This document shows positions 15,837 to 26,294 of a stretch of 64,000 nucleotides of DNA, piece by piece. The notes under the pieces were generated by a model. It worked only from the letters and a program-made list of their open reading frames with translations. It ran no database searches and had not been told where the DNA came from. Origin of the DNA: Actinomycetales bacterium (lineage in GTDB: Bacteria; Actinomycetota; Actinomycetes; Actinomycetales; Actinomycetaceae); assembly GCA_015655375.1 (NCBI GenBank), contig JAATFD010000044.1, forward strand, positions 1 to 64,000, read 5' to 3'. The position numbers were made by a program, and so were the translations under genes. Numbering within the stretch: position 1 is the first letter of the stretch; each line of letters begins with the position of its first letter.

Positions 15837-17144
15837 TCAGCGCAGGAAATCCGGAATGTCGAGGTCGTCGGTGTGCTCGTCCTCCTCATCGAAGATCCGC
15901 GGGACCTCCAGCGAGTTGTCGGCGGCCCGGCCCTCGCCCTGATGCTGTTCCTGGGCGGCGCGGACGCGGGCCTCCTCCATCGGGATCGCACCAGTGCGTG
16001 TGGGGACCTCGGGCGCCGCGCGATGCGCGGCGCGAGCAGCTTCCGAAGCCTGCGGAACCGTCCCCAGCGGGCGGGTCCGCGCATCGGGCGCCGACGGCGC
16101 CGGACGGGCAGAGGGAGCGTGCGAGGACGAGACCGCAGAGGTCTCCAGGGGGATCGACGGGACCGCGCCCGCCAACTCCGAGGACTCCGACTGCTCACCC
16201 GTCTCGTCGAACCCGGCGGCGATGATCGTCACACGGATCTCATCGCCCAGGGAGTCGTCCACGACGTTGCCGAAGATGATGTTCGCTTCAGGGTGTGCGG
16301 CCTCGCGCACGAGCAACGCGGACTGATAGATCTCCTGCAGACCGAGATCGGATCCGCCCTGGAAAAAGATGAGGACGCCGTGAGCGCCGTCGATGGAGGC
16401 CTCAAGCAACGGGGAGGAGATCGCGGTCTCCACAGCGCGCAGCGCACGGTCCTCTCCGGTGGCGGCACCGATTCCCATGAGAGCAGAGCCCGCGTCCTTC
16501 ATGACGGACTTGACGTCATTGAAGTCGACATTGATCAGACCGGGAGTAGTGATCAACTCGGTGATGCCCTGGACTCCGGAGAGCAACACCTGGTCGGCCG
16601 CCCGGAACGCATCGAGGACCGAGATGTTCGAATCCGAGATCTCCAGGAGTCGATCGTTGGGGATGACAATGAGCGTGTCGACCTCGTCACGCAACGCCTC
16701 TACCCCGGTGTCTGCCTGGGATGCACGACGGTTCCCCTCGAAGGAGAAGGGCCGGGTCACGACGCCGACAGTCAGCGCCCCGGCTGTACGAGCGATCTTG
16801 GCAACCACCGGCGCGCCGCCCGTGCCGGTTCCGCCTCCCTCCCCGGCGGTGACGAACACCATGTCCGCGCCCTCGAGGGAATCGGCGATCTCGTCCGCGT
16901 GGTCCTCTGCGGCCTGACGACCCACCGCGGGATCTGCTCCAGCACCAAGGCCGTGCGTCAGATCACGTCCGATGTCGAGCTTCGTCTCCGCGTCGGACAT
17001 CAGGAGCGCCTGGGCGTCCGTGTTGACCGCGATGAACTCAACCCCCTTGAGACCGACATCAATCATGCGGTTGACGGCATTGACCCCTCCGCCACCCACG
17101 CCGACGACCTTGATCACTGCCAGATGGTTCTGCGGTGTCGCCAC
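15837..17144 (-). CDS. ftsZ: Cell division protein FtsZ
   Basis: [52 protein letters not shown]; likely GTG start ([10 protein letters not shown]). Confidence 0.98.
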   Translation of the reverse strand: MATPQNHLAVIKVVGVGGGGVNAVNRMIDVGLKGVEFIAVNTDAQALLMSDAETKLDIGRDLTHGLGAGADPAVGRQAAEDHADEIADSLEGADMVFVTAGEGGGTGTGGAPVVAKIARTAGALTVGVVTRPFSFEGNRRASQADTGVEALRDEVDTLIVIPNDRLLEISDSNISVLDAFRAADQVLLSGVQGITELITTPGLINVDFNDVKSVMKDAGSALMGIGAATGEDRALRAVETAISSPLLEASIDGAHGVLIFFQGGSDLGLQEIYQSALLVREAAHPEANIIFGNVVDDSLGDEIRVTIIAAGFDETGEQSESSELAGAVPSIPLETSAVSSSHAPSARPAPSAPDARTRPLGTVPQASEAARAAHRAAPEVPTRTGAIPMEEARVRAAQEQHQGEGRAADNSLEVPRIFDEEDEHTDDLDIPDFLR

Positions 17145-17300
17145 GTCATCCCCCCTAGTCACCGTAACCCTCAAGCTCTCGTTCAAGGTTGGTGTTGTAC
17201 CTGCTGTCTGCCGGGAAGAAGGTAGGGAAAGGCAGGCGGACCTTCAAGGAACGAGCGGGGCGTGTCGCACCACGACCCCCACAAATCCTTCAGAGCACCA

Positions 17301-18398
17301 TCAGGATGTCACCGGTCGGGATGGCACCGAGACGTCATAGACCTGGGCGGGGCGCTGGGCGAGGAGAACTCCGAGGACCTGAGCCTTCAGATCCGAGTCT
17401 TCCTCAGAACCCCATTTCACGGTGCGGTTGTCCTTGAGCGTCAGCGTCATCTGGTCGCCGTCACCGGCCATCGAGACGACCTGTCCGCGCAGTTCCTCGC
17501 TCAGCGAGGCCCAGACAGTGGCGGCCTGTCCAGCCGCACGGGTCCGTGCGGCGCTGTCCTGGGGAAGCGAGACCAAGGGCAGCCCGTCCGGAACGGTTCC
17601 GTCAGTGGGAAGCACAGCGCCCTGGTCGTCAACGACCTGCTCTCCCGATCCTGTGGATTCACGCAGGGCCGGAGTACGGACGGACATCTGCACCGTGAGG
17701 CCATCAGGCCAGTCGAAATGCACCGACACGTCCTTCGCCAGTGGCAGGGCGGCGACGGCGGACTCCACCGTGCCCGTGTTCAGGCGAGTCAGGGGCGTGC
17801 CGACGTAGGGAGCGATAACGGCCTTGACTTGATCGGCGGACAGAGACTCGGTCGCGCCCTCGACAGCGATCTGGTCGGACTTCAGAGCCAGCAACGGCGA
17901 GAAGAGAACGATCCAGGCAACCAGGATGACAGCGAGGAGTCCTCCGGCGAGCACCGCCAAGCGGGTTCCCCTCAACCGACGGCGTGCGCGACGCCGTTCA
18001 TCGAGACGCTCGACAAAGCCGGTGGAGACATCGTTCTCATGTGATCCCAAAAGATCAGCGGCGTCCGCGGCGCCGACCGGTCCATCGAGGGCACGGGAGA
18101 CCGCAGGACGTGAAACCTCACGTCCTCGTGATGAGGGTGCATCGGGCGTGGCGCCCGTCGACTCCCTCGACGTCGTGCGCTGGAGGGAGAATTTCTTCTT
18201 CGCCGGCCTGGGTGTCGCTGTCCGCGCGGGTGTGGGAGGCTTCGAGCCGTCCCCGTGCCCATCCGCTTCCAGCTCCTCCGGCGGGGTCGCTGGTTTCTGC
18301 ACCCCTGCTGCGGCCGTTCGGTGGCTGCGGGGCGAGGATGCCGAGGAGGAGCGCTTCGGGCGTGGAGGCTGTCTCACTCGCTCGTCTCCTGAGCCCAT
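17301..18398 (-). CDS. ftsQ: FtsQ-type POTRA domain cell division protein
   Basis: Basic N-terminus, one TM (LAVLAGGLLAVILVAWIVLF), POTRA-like QIAVEGATESLSADQVKAVIAPYVGTPLTRLNTGTVESAVAALPLAKDVSVHFDWPDGLTVQM; between murC and ftsZ. Confidence 0.92.
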   Translation of the reverse strand: MGSGDERVRQPPRPKRSSSASSPRSHRTAAAGVQKPATPPEELEADGHGDGSKPPTPARTATPRPAKKKFSLQRTTSRESTGATPDAPSSRGREVSRPAVSRALDGPVGAADAADLLGSHENDVSTGFVERLDERRRARRRLRGTRLAVLAGGLLAVILVAWIVLFSPLLALKSDQIAVEGATESLSADQVKAVIAPYVGTPLTRLNTGTVESAVAALPLAKDVSVHFDWPDGLTVQMSVRTPALRESTGSGEQVVDDQGAVLPTDGTVPDGLPLVSLPQDSAARTRAAGQAATVWASLSEELRGQVVSMAGDGDQMTLTLKDNRTVKWGSEEDSDLKAQVLGVLLAQRPAQVYDVSVPSRPVTS

Positions 18399-19774
18399 TC
18401 GTCGAGGGCGTCGGCACCCGTGGTCGTGATGTCGCCGGCGCCCATCGTCACGAGGATTCCGCCCTCGGGCGTCAATCGGGCCGCGACGCGGGTGGCCTCA
18501 TGCAGGTCGTGGACGAGGTGGGATCCGGGCAGCCGATCCGTGATCAGCGAGGAGTCGACCCCCTCGATGGGGTCCTCGCGCGAGGCATAGATGTCGGTGA
18601 CGACGACCTCGTCGGCGCGCGACAGAGCACGCGCGATCCGGTCGGCGAAATTGCGCGTCCGGGAGAAGAGGTGGGGCTGGAAGACGACGGCGACGTCTCC
18701 CCCGTCGGCGACGGTACGCGCTTCCGCTAGGGCGGCCTCGATCTCCGTGGGGTGATGGGCGTAGTCGTCGAAGAGTCGACGCGTCCCGACCTGGCCTCGG
18801 GCCTCGAACCGGCGCGCCGTGCCCGTGAAGACCGCGAGCGACCGGGCCATGGCCACCGGATCCACACCGAGTTCGACGCCGACGCACCAAGCACCCGCGG
18901 CGTTGACGACATTGTGTGCCCCGGGGATCGAGACATGCAGGGGTACACGCGTCCCGCCATCGATGAGGACGGCATCCGACCCGGTGGCCCCGGCCTTCAC
19001 GTCCTCGATGAGGACATCGGGCCGCTCGGCACAGGATTCGGGGCGTCCATAGGTCCGCACCCGATGGGTCACGCGGGCCTGGGCGGCCAGGCGTGCGGCC
19101 CCCTCGTCCTCCTGGCAGCACACGAGGAGGCCGCCCTCGGCCAACCGGTCGGAGAAATCGACGAAGGCCTGCTCGAAGGCCTCACGGGTGCCGTAGTGAT
19201 CGAGGTGATCCGGCTCGACGTTTGTGACGAGTTCAATCGTCGGAGCGTAGTTGAGGAAGGAGCCATCCGATTCGTCGGCCTCGGCGACGAAAACGTCCCC
19301 CTCCCCCAGATGTGCGCCGGTCCCGAGCTGGGCGATGACGCCGCCCACCGCTGCCGAGGGGTCCAGTCCCGCCTGCGCGAGGGCGACCGCCAGCATCCCG
19401 GAGGTCGTCGTCTTGCCATGGGCGCCGGCGACCGCGACGAAACGCATGCCCGCGGCCGCCAGCGTCAAGGCCTGCGAGCGGTGGATGACGGTCAGACCCC
19501 GCGAGCGCGCGGCAGCCAGCTCGACATTCGAGTCGCGCACTGCGGAGGAGATCACGACGACGGCGTCTTCGGGGACCTGAGCGGGGTCGTGGCCGACGTG
19601 TGCCTCGATCCCGGCCGCACGCAGACGGTCGAGGACCGGCGACTCAGCGCGGTCCGATCCACTGATCGACAGACCTCGCTGGGCGAGAAGCTCAGCGACG
19701 ACCGACATGCCAGCGCCGCCGATGCCGATGAAATGGAACCGCGCGGGGGAACTGCCCCCGGTCGTCGTTGTCAT
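18374..19774 (-). CDS. murC: UDP-N-acetylmuramate--L-alanine ligase
   Basis: FHFIGIGGAGMSVVAELLAQRG, VAVAGAHGKTTTSGMLA, VFVAEADESDGSFLNY, DDYAHHPTEI. Confidence 0.97.
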   Translation of the reverse strand: MTTTTGGSSPARFHFIGIGGAGMSVVAELLAQRGLSISGSDRAESPVLDRLRAAGIEAHVGHDPAQVPEDAVVVISSAVRDSNVELAAARSRGLTVIHRSQALTLAAAGMRFVAVAGAHGKTTTSGMLAVALAQAGLDPSAAVGGVIAQLGTGAHLGEGDVFVAEADESDGSFLNYAPTIELVTNVEPDHLDHYGTREAFEQAFVDFSDRLAEGGLLVCCQEDEGAARLAAQARVTHRVRTYGRPESCAERPDVLIEDVKAGATGSDAVLIDGGTRVPLHVSIPGAHNVVNAAGAWCVGVELGVDPVAMARSLAVFTGTARRFEARGQVGTRRLFDDYAHHPTEIEAALAEARTVADGGDVAVVFQPHLFSRTRNFADRIARALSRADEVVVTDIYASREDPIEGVDSSLITDRLPGSHLVHDLHEATRVAARLTPEGGILVTMGAGDITTTGADALDEWAQETSE

Positions 19775-19799
19775 TGCCGTCCTCCTCCTCGCGGTGCCC

Positions 19800-20915
19800 T
19801 CAGGCACCGACCTGCGCCAGCACGAGGTCCGCGAGGGCCTCTGCGGCATCCGTCCGTCCCAACGACGCACTCGCCCCAGCCATTGTCACCAGTTGGTCGG
19901 AGCCCAACAGCGGAAACACGCTGGAGGTGACGACCTCGGGAGTGAATCGGTCGTCGGCCACCATCCGGGCACCGCCCGAGGCCACATGATCCTGGGCGTT
20001 CAACCGTTGCTCCCCATTGCCGATCGGCAGGGGGACGTAGAAGGCAGGCAATCCCAGGGCACTGAGTTCGGCGACCGTTCCCGCCCCGGAACGGCACACG
20101 ACGAGGTCGGCGATGGCCCACGCGTCCTCCATCCGCGTCAGGTAGTCCAGAACCACCCACCGCTCCGACAGCCCGGCAGCCTCGACAGCCTCACGTACCG
20201 GGGAGTCCTTGTCCCGACCCGTCAGATGAAGGACCTGTGCGTGCGCGGGCAGGGAGCGGGCGGCCGCCGTCATGGCTTCATTGAGGTGCTGGGCGCCCAG
20301 CGATCCACCAGTGACGACCAGGGTCGGCGCGGTCGGATCCAGACCGAGGCGCGTGGCCGCTGCCTGACGGGACTGCCGCCGTCCACCCTGTGTCGATCGC
20401 AGGACGACGAGGTCGGAGATTGCCGGTCTCAAGGGCAGCCCAACGACCGCTGTGCGCCCGTGACGGGCCCGAAGCGGCGTGGAGGAAAACGTCAGAGCGA
20501 CCACGGACGCCGACCGGGCGCCGACCCTGTTGGCCAGACCCGGACGCGCATTCTGTTCGTGGACGACCACCGGGATCCCGGCGAGCTGGGCCGCCCGGTA
20601 GACCGGAGTGGACACGTAACCGCCGAAGCCCACGACCACGTCGACGCCGCGCAGCGCGACACCGGCTTGACGCACGGCGTCGTGCATGCGGCGTGGAAGA
20701 GTAAGCAGGGCCGGGGTCGGACGCCGTGGCAGAGGAACGCGCGGGATCGTCACGAGTCGGTATCCGGCCGCGGGGACAAGGTCAGTCTCCAGTCCCTGAG
20801 AGGTTCCGAGGACAACGATCCCGCTGCCCCGAGCCTTCAGCGCATCTGCGGTCGCAAGCAGTGGGTTGACGTGACCGGCAGTACCCCCGCCGGCCAAGGC
20901 GATCGTGGGACTCAT
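19800..20915 (-). CDS. murG: UDP-GlcNAc:undecaprenyl-PP-MurNAc-pentapeptide GlcNAc transferase
   Basis: TIALAGGGTAGHVNPLLATADAL, VVGFGGYVSTPVYRAAQLAGIPVVVHEQNARPGLANR, VCRSGAGTVAELSALGLPAFYVPLPIGNGEQRLNA. Confidence 0.97.
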   Translation of the reverse strand: MSPTIALAGGGTAGHVNPLLATADALKARGSGIVVLGTSQGLETDLVPAAGYRLVTIPRVPLPRRPTPALLTLPRRMHDAVRQAGVALRGVDVVVGFGGYVSTPVYRAAQLAGIPVVVHEQNARPGLANRVGARSASVVALTFSSTPLRARHGRTAVVGLPLRPAISDLVVLRSTQGGRRQSRQAAATRLGLDPTAPTLVVTGGSLGAQHLNEAMTAAARSLPAHAQVLHLTGRDKDSPVREAVEAAGLSERWVVLDYLTRMEDAWAIADLVVCRSGAGTVAELSALGLPAFYVPLPIGNGEQRLNAQDHVASGGARMVADDRFTPEVVTSSVFPLLGSDQLVTMAGASASLGRTDAAEALADLVLAQVGA

Positions 20916-22300
20916 GAACGTGCCTCCGGGAAAGGATGGGGCCGACGGGCGGTGAGCCCAGTTTCGACGGGCGAGAAGCGCCGCAGACGTGCTGTGGTCC
21001 GAGTCGCACTGCCTCGGACCCCTCGGGTGCCATCAGCGCGTCGGCGTCGAGGAGCCCGACGCGGATCGCGGCCAGCGGAGGCCTCGTCCGGCTTGCCAAT
21101 CATCCGCATCCCCGCTTCCTCACGGGCGAACGCTGCGACGACGGCGACGGCACAGGCCGTGAACAGGAACGAGGACCCACCATAGGAGACCAGAGGAAGA
21201 GGCACGCCGATGACGGGGCCGAGACCGATGACCGACATCGTGTTGAGAAGCGATTGCACCGCCACCCAGGTTGCCACGCCGCCGGCCACGACCTGGACGA
21301 AACGGGAGACCGAGTGCTGACAGACACGGATCATTCCCCACACCATGAGCCCGAGACAGATCAGAACCGTGATCGCTCCGAGCAGACCGAACTCCTCGCC
21401 GATGATGGCCAGGATGAAGTCCGTGTGCGCGGCCTGGAGGTACTGCCATTTCTCCCGCGATGCTCCCGGTCCGAGGCCCCAGAGCCCGCCGGAGCCGAGT
21501 GCCCACAGTGCGTGGTCGGACTGGGTGGGTGCCGTGATCGACGGCGTGGAATGACCCGGCAGGATGTCGAGGATCCGTTTGAGGCGGGTCGGGTTCTGAA
21601 CGACGAAGAAGACGAGGACGGGGACCATGGCGATTCCGAGGCCCGCGAACCAGCGACCGGACAGACCCGCGACCCACAGCGCTCCGATGGCGCAGGCCGC
21701 GACGACCAACGCCGTACCGAGATCCCGTCCGAGCATGACGGCGCCAAGAGCTGCCAGGATTGGAATGCCGACAGTGACCGCCATTTGTTTCCAGTCACGG
21801 AGCCGAGCACCGGGGCGTGTCAGGGCATGGCCGAGGAACAGAGCGAGGGCGAGCTTGAGCAATTCGGAGGGCTGGAGCAACAATCCAGCAAGCCCGGGCA
21901 TGTGGATCCAGTTCCTGTTGCCGCCCGAGGTCGATCCCAGCGGGGTGATGACCAAGGCCTGCACGACGAGGGCCACCGGCAGGATCCACAACGCCACCCG
22001 CTGCCACCGTCGTTCGGGCACGAACTGCACGAGGGAGGCGATCAGGAGCGAGAAGACGATGATCGCCAGCGGCCGCAAGAAGGCCACATATGGATTTGCG
22101 CCCGAGGCGATGTTCGTCACCGTTGAGGCGGAGAATCCCATGAGCAGGCCGAAGACTGACAGCACGAGAGCAGGAACGACGATGAGGTAATAGGTGAGGA
22201 CCGGCGAGGACACCGATTCCCGTCTCTCGCCAGTCCCGAACTGGACGCGCGGCAAGCGCGCCAGGAGCTCCCGGGGTGACCTCACGCCCGCTTCCCCCAT
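20912..22300 (-). CDS. ftsW: SEDS glycosyltransferase FtsW
   Basis: LLLQPSELLKLALALFLG, SDHALWALGSGGLWGLGPGASREKWQYLQAAHTDFILAIIGEEFGLLG; PLPLVSYGGSSFLFT. Confidence 0.95.
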   Translation of the reverse strand: MGEAGVRSPRELLARLPRVQFGTGERRESVSSPVLTYYLIVVPALVLSVFGLLMGFSASTVTNIASGANPYVAFLRPLAIIVFSLLIASLVQFVPERRWQRVALWILPVALVVQALVITPLGSTSGGNRNWIHMPGLAGLLLQPSELLKLALALFLGHALTRPGARLRDWKQMAVTVGIPILAALGAVMLGRDLGTALVVAACAIGALWVAGLSGRWFAGLGIAMVPVLVFFVVQNPTRLKRILDILPGHSTPSITAPTQSDHALWALGSGGLWGLGPGASREKWQYLQAAHTDFILAIIGEEFGLLGAITVLICLGLMVWGMIRVCQHSVSRFVQVVAGGVATWVAVQSLLNTMSVIGLGPVIGVPLPLVSYGGSSFLFTACAVAVVAAFAREEAGMRMIGKPDEASAGRDPRRAPRRRRADGTRGVRGSATRTTARLRRFSPVETGLTARRPHPFPEARS

Positions 22301-23766
22301 TCCTTGTCCAGACGGCGCACCGCGTCGACGAACACGTCACCACGTTGACCATAGTCGTGGAACTGGTCCCACGAGGCGGTCGCCGGAGCGAGAACCACCG
22401 TGTCTCCTGGGTGGGAGAGTCCGACAGCCTCGTTGACGACGGAGAACATCCAGTCCTCATGTCCGTCGACCTCGACGACGGGCACGTCCGGCGCCTTTCG
22501 CCGGAGGGATCCGCGCAGCGGGGCACGATCCGCCCCGATGAGGACGACTCCGCGCAACAACGGCGCCACCTGGGCGACGAGGTCGTCGAAATCCTGTCCC
22601 TTTGCGTCTCCACCCGCGATCCAGATGACGGTTCCGGGCTCCAACCCGGCCACGGAAGCGGCAGCAGCATGGGCGTTCGTCGCCTTCGAGTCATCGATCC
22701 ACGTCATGTCCGCGACCTCGCCGATGACTGCGCGGCGATGAGCGGCAGGGCGGAAGTCCCGAAGCCCCGCGGCCACATACTCGGGCGCGACCCCATGGGC
22801 GCGTGCCAACGCGGCGGCCGCCAACGCGTCGGACACGACGGCGGGCGACGGCTGGGCTCTGGCGACGTGGACGAGGTCGTCGAGCGTCGCCAGATGTAGG
22901 GCCTCGTGGTGGCGCGTCCGCAGAAAGGCACGGTCGACGAGGGAGCCCTCGACGAGGCCGACCTGGGAGATCGCCGGGATGCCGAGCGTGATCCCGATCG
23001 CGCGGGCGCCCTCGACGACATCCGCTTCCTCGACCATGTGCTCGATCTCGACGTCGGCCGCCGGGTAGATACAGGCGACACGGGTCAGGTGGTAGATCCT
23101 CGCCTTGGCCGCCGCATAGGCCTGGACCGAGCCATGCCAGTCGAGGTGGTCGGCATCGACGTTGAGGCAGATCGAGGCCTCGGGCGACACGGTGTACGTC
23201 GTCTCTAGCTGGAAGCTCGACAGCTCGACGGCGAACGCGGTCGCATCGGAGTCGATGGCGCGCGTGATCGGCCTGCCGATGTTGCCGACCTCGAGGGCCT
23301 TCTCACCCGCCGCACGCAGGATCGATCCAAGCATCCCGACAGTCGTGGTCTTCCCGTTGGTCCCGGTGACCGTCAGCCAAGGTCGGCCCGCGTGTGGACC
23401 GGATTCCTGGAGGCGCCAGGCCAGCTCGACCTCGCCCCACAGGGGAATGCCTGCCTCTTTGGTGCGCCGCCACACGGGCGTATGAGGAGCGACTCCCGGA
23501 GAAACGACAACCAGGCGTGGATGGATCGCGAGGACCACGTCCGCCAACGCCGCCTCCTCGGCTACCACGTGCACATCGACGTCCTTGAGACCGTCGTCCG
23601 AGGCCGATTCCGGTGCGCGCTGGTCAAAACCGACGACCCGATGTCCACGCTGGACGAGGGCGAGCGCAGCCGCGCGCCCGGAGGTCCCCCATCCGATGAC
23701 GGCGATGGGAGCACCTGGGTCTCCCGGCAGACCGCTCTCAGCAGTCAGGTCCGTGTCATCAGCCAA
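22282..23766 (-). CDS. murD: UDP-N-acetylmuramoylalanine--D-glutamate ligase
   Basis: VIGWGTSGRAAALALVQRGHRV, VTGTNGKTTTVGMLGSIL, VELSSFQLETT, WIDDSKATNAHAAAASV. Confidence 0.96.
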   Translation of the reverse strand: MADDTDLTAESGLPGDPGAPIAVIGWGTSGRAAALALVQRGHRVVGFDQRAPESASDDGLKDVDVHVVAEEAALADVVLAIHPRLVVVSPGVAPHTPVWRRTKEAGIPLWGEVELAWRLQESGPHAGRPWLTVTGTNGKTTTVGMLGSILRAAGEKALEVGNIGRPITRAIDSDATAFAVELSSFQLETTYTVSPEASICLNVDADHLDWHGSVQAYAAAKARIYHLTRVACIYPAADVEIEHMVEEADVVEGARAIGITLGIPAISQVGLVEGSLVDRAFLRTRHHEALHLATLDDLVHVARAQPSPAVVSDALAAAALARAHGVAPEYVAAGLRDFRPAAHRRAVIGEVADMTWIDDSKATNAHAAAASVAGLEPGTVIWIAGGDAKGQDFDDLVAQVAPLLRGVVLIGADRAPLRGSLRRKAPDVPVVEVDGHEDWMFSVVNEAVGLSHPGDTVVLAPATASWDQFHDYGQRGDVFVDAVRRLDKEWGKRA

Positions 23767-24851
23767 GTTTGGTCACCCATTCCGCGTAGAACAATCCGAC
23801 GCCGACGACGGCGAAGAGGGCCGCGATCAGCCAGAACCGGACGACGATCGTGATCTCCTTCCACCCCTTGAGCTCGAAGTGGTGGTGGAGGGGGGCCATG
23901 CGGAACACCCGTTTGTGCGTCGCCTTGAAGACGCCGATCTGGATGACGTCGGACATCGTGATGACGACGAAGAGGCCGCCGATGATGACCGCGATGAACT
24001 CGGTGTTCGTCAGGACCGACAGTCCGGCGAACGCTCCACCCAACGCCAGCGAGCCAGTGTCACCCATGAAGATCTGGGCCGGCGAGGCGTTCCACCACAG
24101 GAAGCCGACCAGCGCCCCGACCAATCCCGCGCAGAAGACGGCGAGCCCCAATGGGTCGCGAGTCGAATAGCAGCCCTCCAGGTTGAGCGTTGATCCCCAG
24201 CAGGACTGAGTGTTCTGGAAGACGGCGATCATCGCGTAGGCGATGAAGACGAAGATCGAGCAGCCGGTGGCCAGTCCGTCGAGTCCGTCGGTCAAGTTGA
24301 CGGCATTCGACCAGGCGGCGACCAGGAAGTTCACCCAGATGATGAACAGGATGACGCCGACGACGCCGACCCCGCCGATTGCCAGGTTGATGCCCGTCGG
24401 TCGAGTGATCGAGATGAACGTCGATCCCGGTGTCGTTCCATGCTCGTTGGAACGGGTCAGAGCCAGCGCCGCGAACAGCGACCCGAGCAGGACCTGAAGA
24501 AGGAACTTCGCACCTGCGTGCAGGCCCAAGGAGCGCTGTTTGTGGATCTTGATGCCATCGTCGAGCAGGCCGATGAGCCCGAGCCCCAGGAACAGCCCGA
24601 CCAACAGGATCGAGGACCAATCCGGCCACCCTCCATTGACGAAGCACCCGACGAACCACGCGACGATCGTCGCCAGGATGAAGACGACGCCACCCATCGT
24701 GGGAGTTCCACGTTTCGTCAAATGCTGGGTCGGGCCGTCCTGGCGGATGAACTGCCCGAAGTGATGGGCGACCAGGTAGCGAATCAACAGCGGCGTCGCG
24801 GCCCAACACAGGATCAGCCCGGTGGCGAACGAGACGATGACGCCGATCACC
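23759..24851 (-). CDS. mraY: Phospho-N-acetylmuramoyl-pentapeptide transferase
   Basis: DGPTQHLTKRGTPTMGGVVFI, LLDDGIKIHKQRSLGL, NAVNLTDGLDGLATG, FMGDTGSLALGG, LHHHFELKGW; likely GTG start overlapping the murF stop. Confidence 0.97.
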
Positions 24852-26247
24852 GCTCGCCTCCGTCCCGAATGAGGGCGTCTGCGAGACGCCACACACCCGA
24901 GTCATTCGACCCCTTGACGAGGACGACGTCCCCGTCGGCGAGCTCCGTCGCGAGGAGCGAGCGGGCCTCCTCGGGGGTGTTGACGTGGCGGGAGGCCACC
25001 GTGCTCCCGGCACCGTCGAGGTATCCCTCAGCACCCGTGCCGACTCCGATGAGGAGGCCCACACCGGTGCCGGCGGCACGGTCGCCCACCTCTCGATGGA
25101 GCTGCTCCGAGTCATCACCGAGTTCGAGCATCTTCCCGAGGACGGCGACCGTGTGGCCGTCTCTCCCCAGGGACTCGAGGGCAGCGAGTCCGGCCCTCAT
25201 GGAGTCGGGGTTCGCATTGTAGGAATCGTCGATGAGCGTGACGTGGCGTCCGTCGAGGTCGAGGGCGGCCACGGCCATGCGATGCGGCGACAGGGCGTCG
25301 GCGAGCGAAAGGCCAGCGGCGATCTCGACCGCCGACAGACCCAGGACGTCAGCGGCTGCCGCGGCAGCCAGCGCATTGTGGACGTGGTGGGCGCCGACGA
25401 CGTGCAGGGTGACCGGGGCGCTGCCCGTCGGAGTCTCCAGGACGAATGACGCACGATCGAGGTCGTCGACGGCGATGTCGTGGGCGCGGACCTCCGCGTG
25501 GGGATCATCGCTGGTCGAGAAGAAGACAATGGGCCCCTCGGCGATCCCCGCCATCGCCGCGACGCGCGGATCGTCGGCATTGAGCACAGCCGTCCCACCG
25601 GGACGCAGGCCCCGGACGAGTTCGGCCTTCGCGGTGGCAACCGCCTCCTGGGAACCGAACCCACCGAGGTGGGCCCGTCCGACCATCAGCTCGACGGCGA
25701 TGTCCGGGGGCGCGATCCGTGTCAGGAGCGTCAGGTGGCCCGGACCGGAGGCTCCCATCTCGAGGATCAGGTGACGGGTGTCTGTGTCGGCGCGCAGCAC
25801 GGTCAGGGGGACCCCGACCTCGTTGTTGAACGAACGGAGCGGCCACACGGTCGGGGCGTGGGTGGACAGCACCTGGGCGAGGAGGTCCTTCGTCGTGGTC
25901 TTGCCAGCCGATCCGGTGATGGCCGTGACGTCGAGGAGACCACGGGCCCGCAGATCCTCCAGGTGGGCGTGGGCGAGGTCACCAAGGGCGACGGTTGTGT
26001 CGTCAACGACGACGTGGGTCAGACCGGCGTCGGCGACCTCGTGATCGACGAGGGCGCACACAGCCCCGGCGGAGCGGGCAGCGGCAATGAAGTCGTGGCC
26101 ATCGGCCTGCTCCCCTCGTCGGGCGACGTAGAGGGCGCCGGGTACGGACTCCCGGGAATCCGTGACGGTGGGACCCGTGACCAGGACATCCGGTCCGTTC
26201 ACCCGCCCTCCGACCGCCTCTGCGATCCACGACGTCTGCCTGTCCAT
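24847..26247 (-). CDS. murF: UDP-N-acetylmuramoyl-tripeptide--D-alanyl-D-alanine ligase
   Basis: ITGSAGKTTTKDLLAQVL, NNEVGVPLTVL, EMGASGPGHLTLLTRIAPPDIAV, DDSYNANPDSMRAGL. Confidence 0.96.
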   Translation of the reverse strand: MDRQTSWIAEAVGGRVNGPDVLVTGPTVTDSRESVPGALYVARRGEQADGHDFIAAARSAGAVCALVDHEVADAGLTHVVVDDTTVALGDLAHAHLEDLRARGLLDVTAITGSAGKTTTKDLLAQVLSTHAPTVWPLRSFNNEVGVPLTVLRADTDTRHLILEMGASGPGHLTLLTRIAPPDIAVELMVGRAHLGGFGSQEAVATAKAELVRGLRPGGTAVLNADDPRVAAMAGIAEGPIVFFSTSDDPHAEVRAHDIAVDDLDRASFVLETPTGSAPVTLHVVGAHHVHNALAAAAAADVLGLSAVEIAAGLSLADALSPHRMAVAALDLDGRHVTLIDDSYNANPDSMRAGLAALESLGRDGHTVAVLGKMLELGDDSEQLHREVGDRAAGTGVGLLIGVGTGAEGYLDGAGSTVASRHVNTPEEARSLLATELADGDVVLVKGSNDSGVWRLADALIRDGGER

Positions 26248-26294
26248 CGTTCTCCCTTCGGGCGCCCCGTTGGCGTCCAGACTCTGCCGCACCG

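Noticed and set aside
17180-17256. Imperfect CTCGTTC...GAACGAG inverted repeat between ftsQ and ftsZ
   Set aside because: Only 7 bp pair cleanly over a roughly 60-nt loop; expected by chance in GC-rich DNA.
16011-18398. Missing ftsA between ftsQ and ftsZ
   Set aside because: Absence of ftsA with presence of sepF and wag31 is normal for actinobacteria, so not treated as novel.
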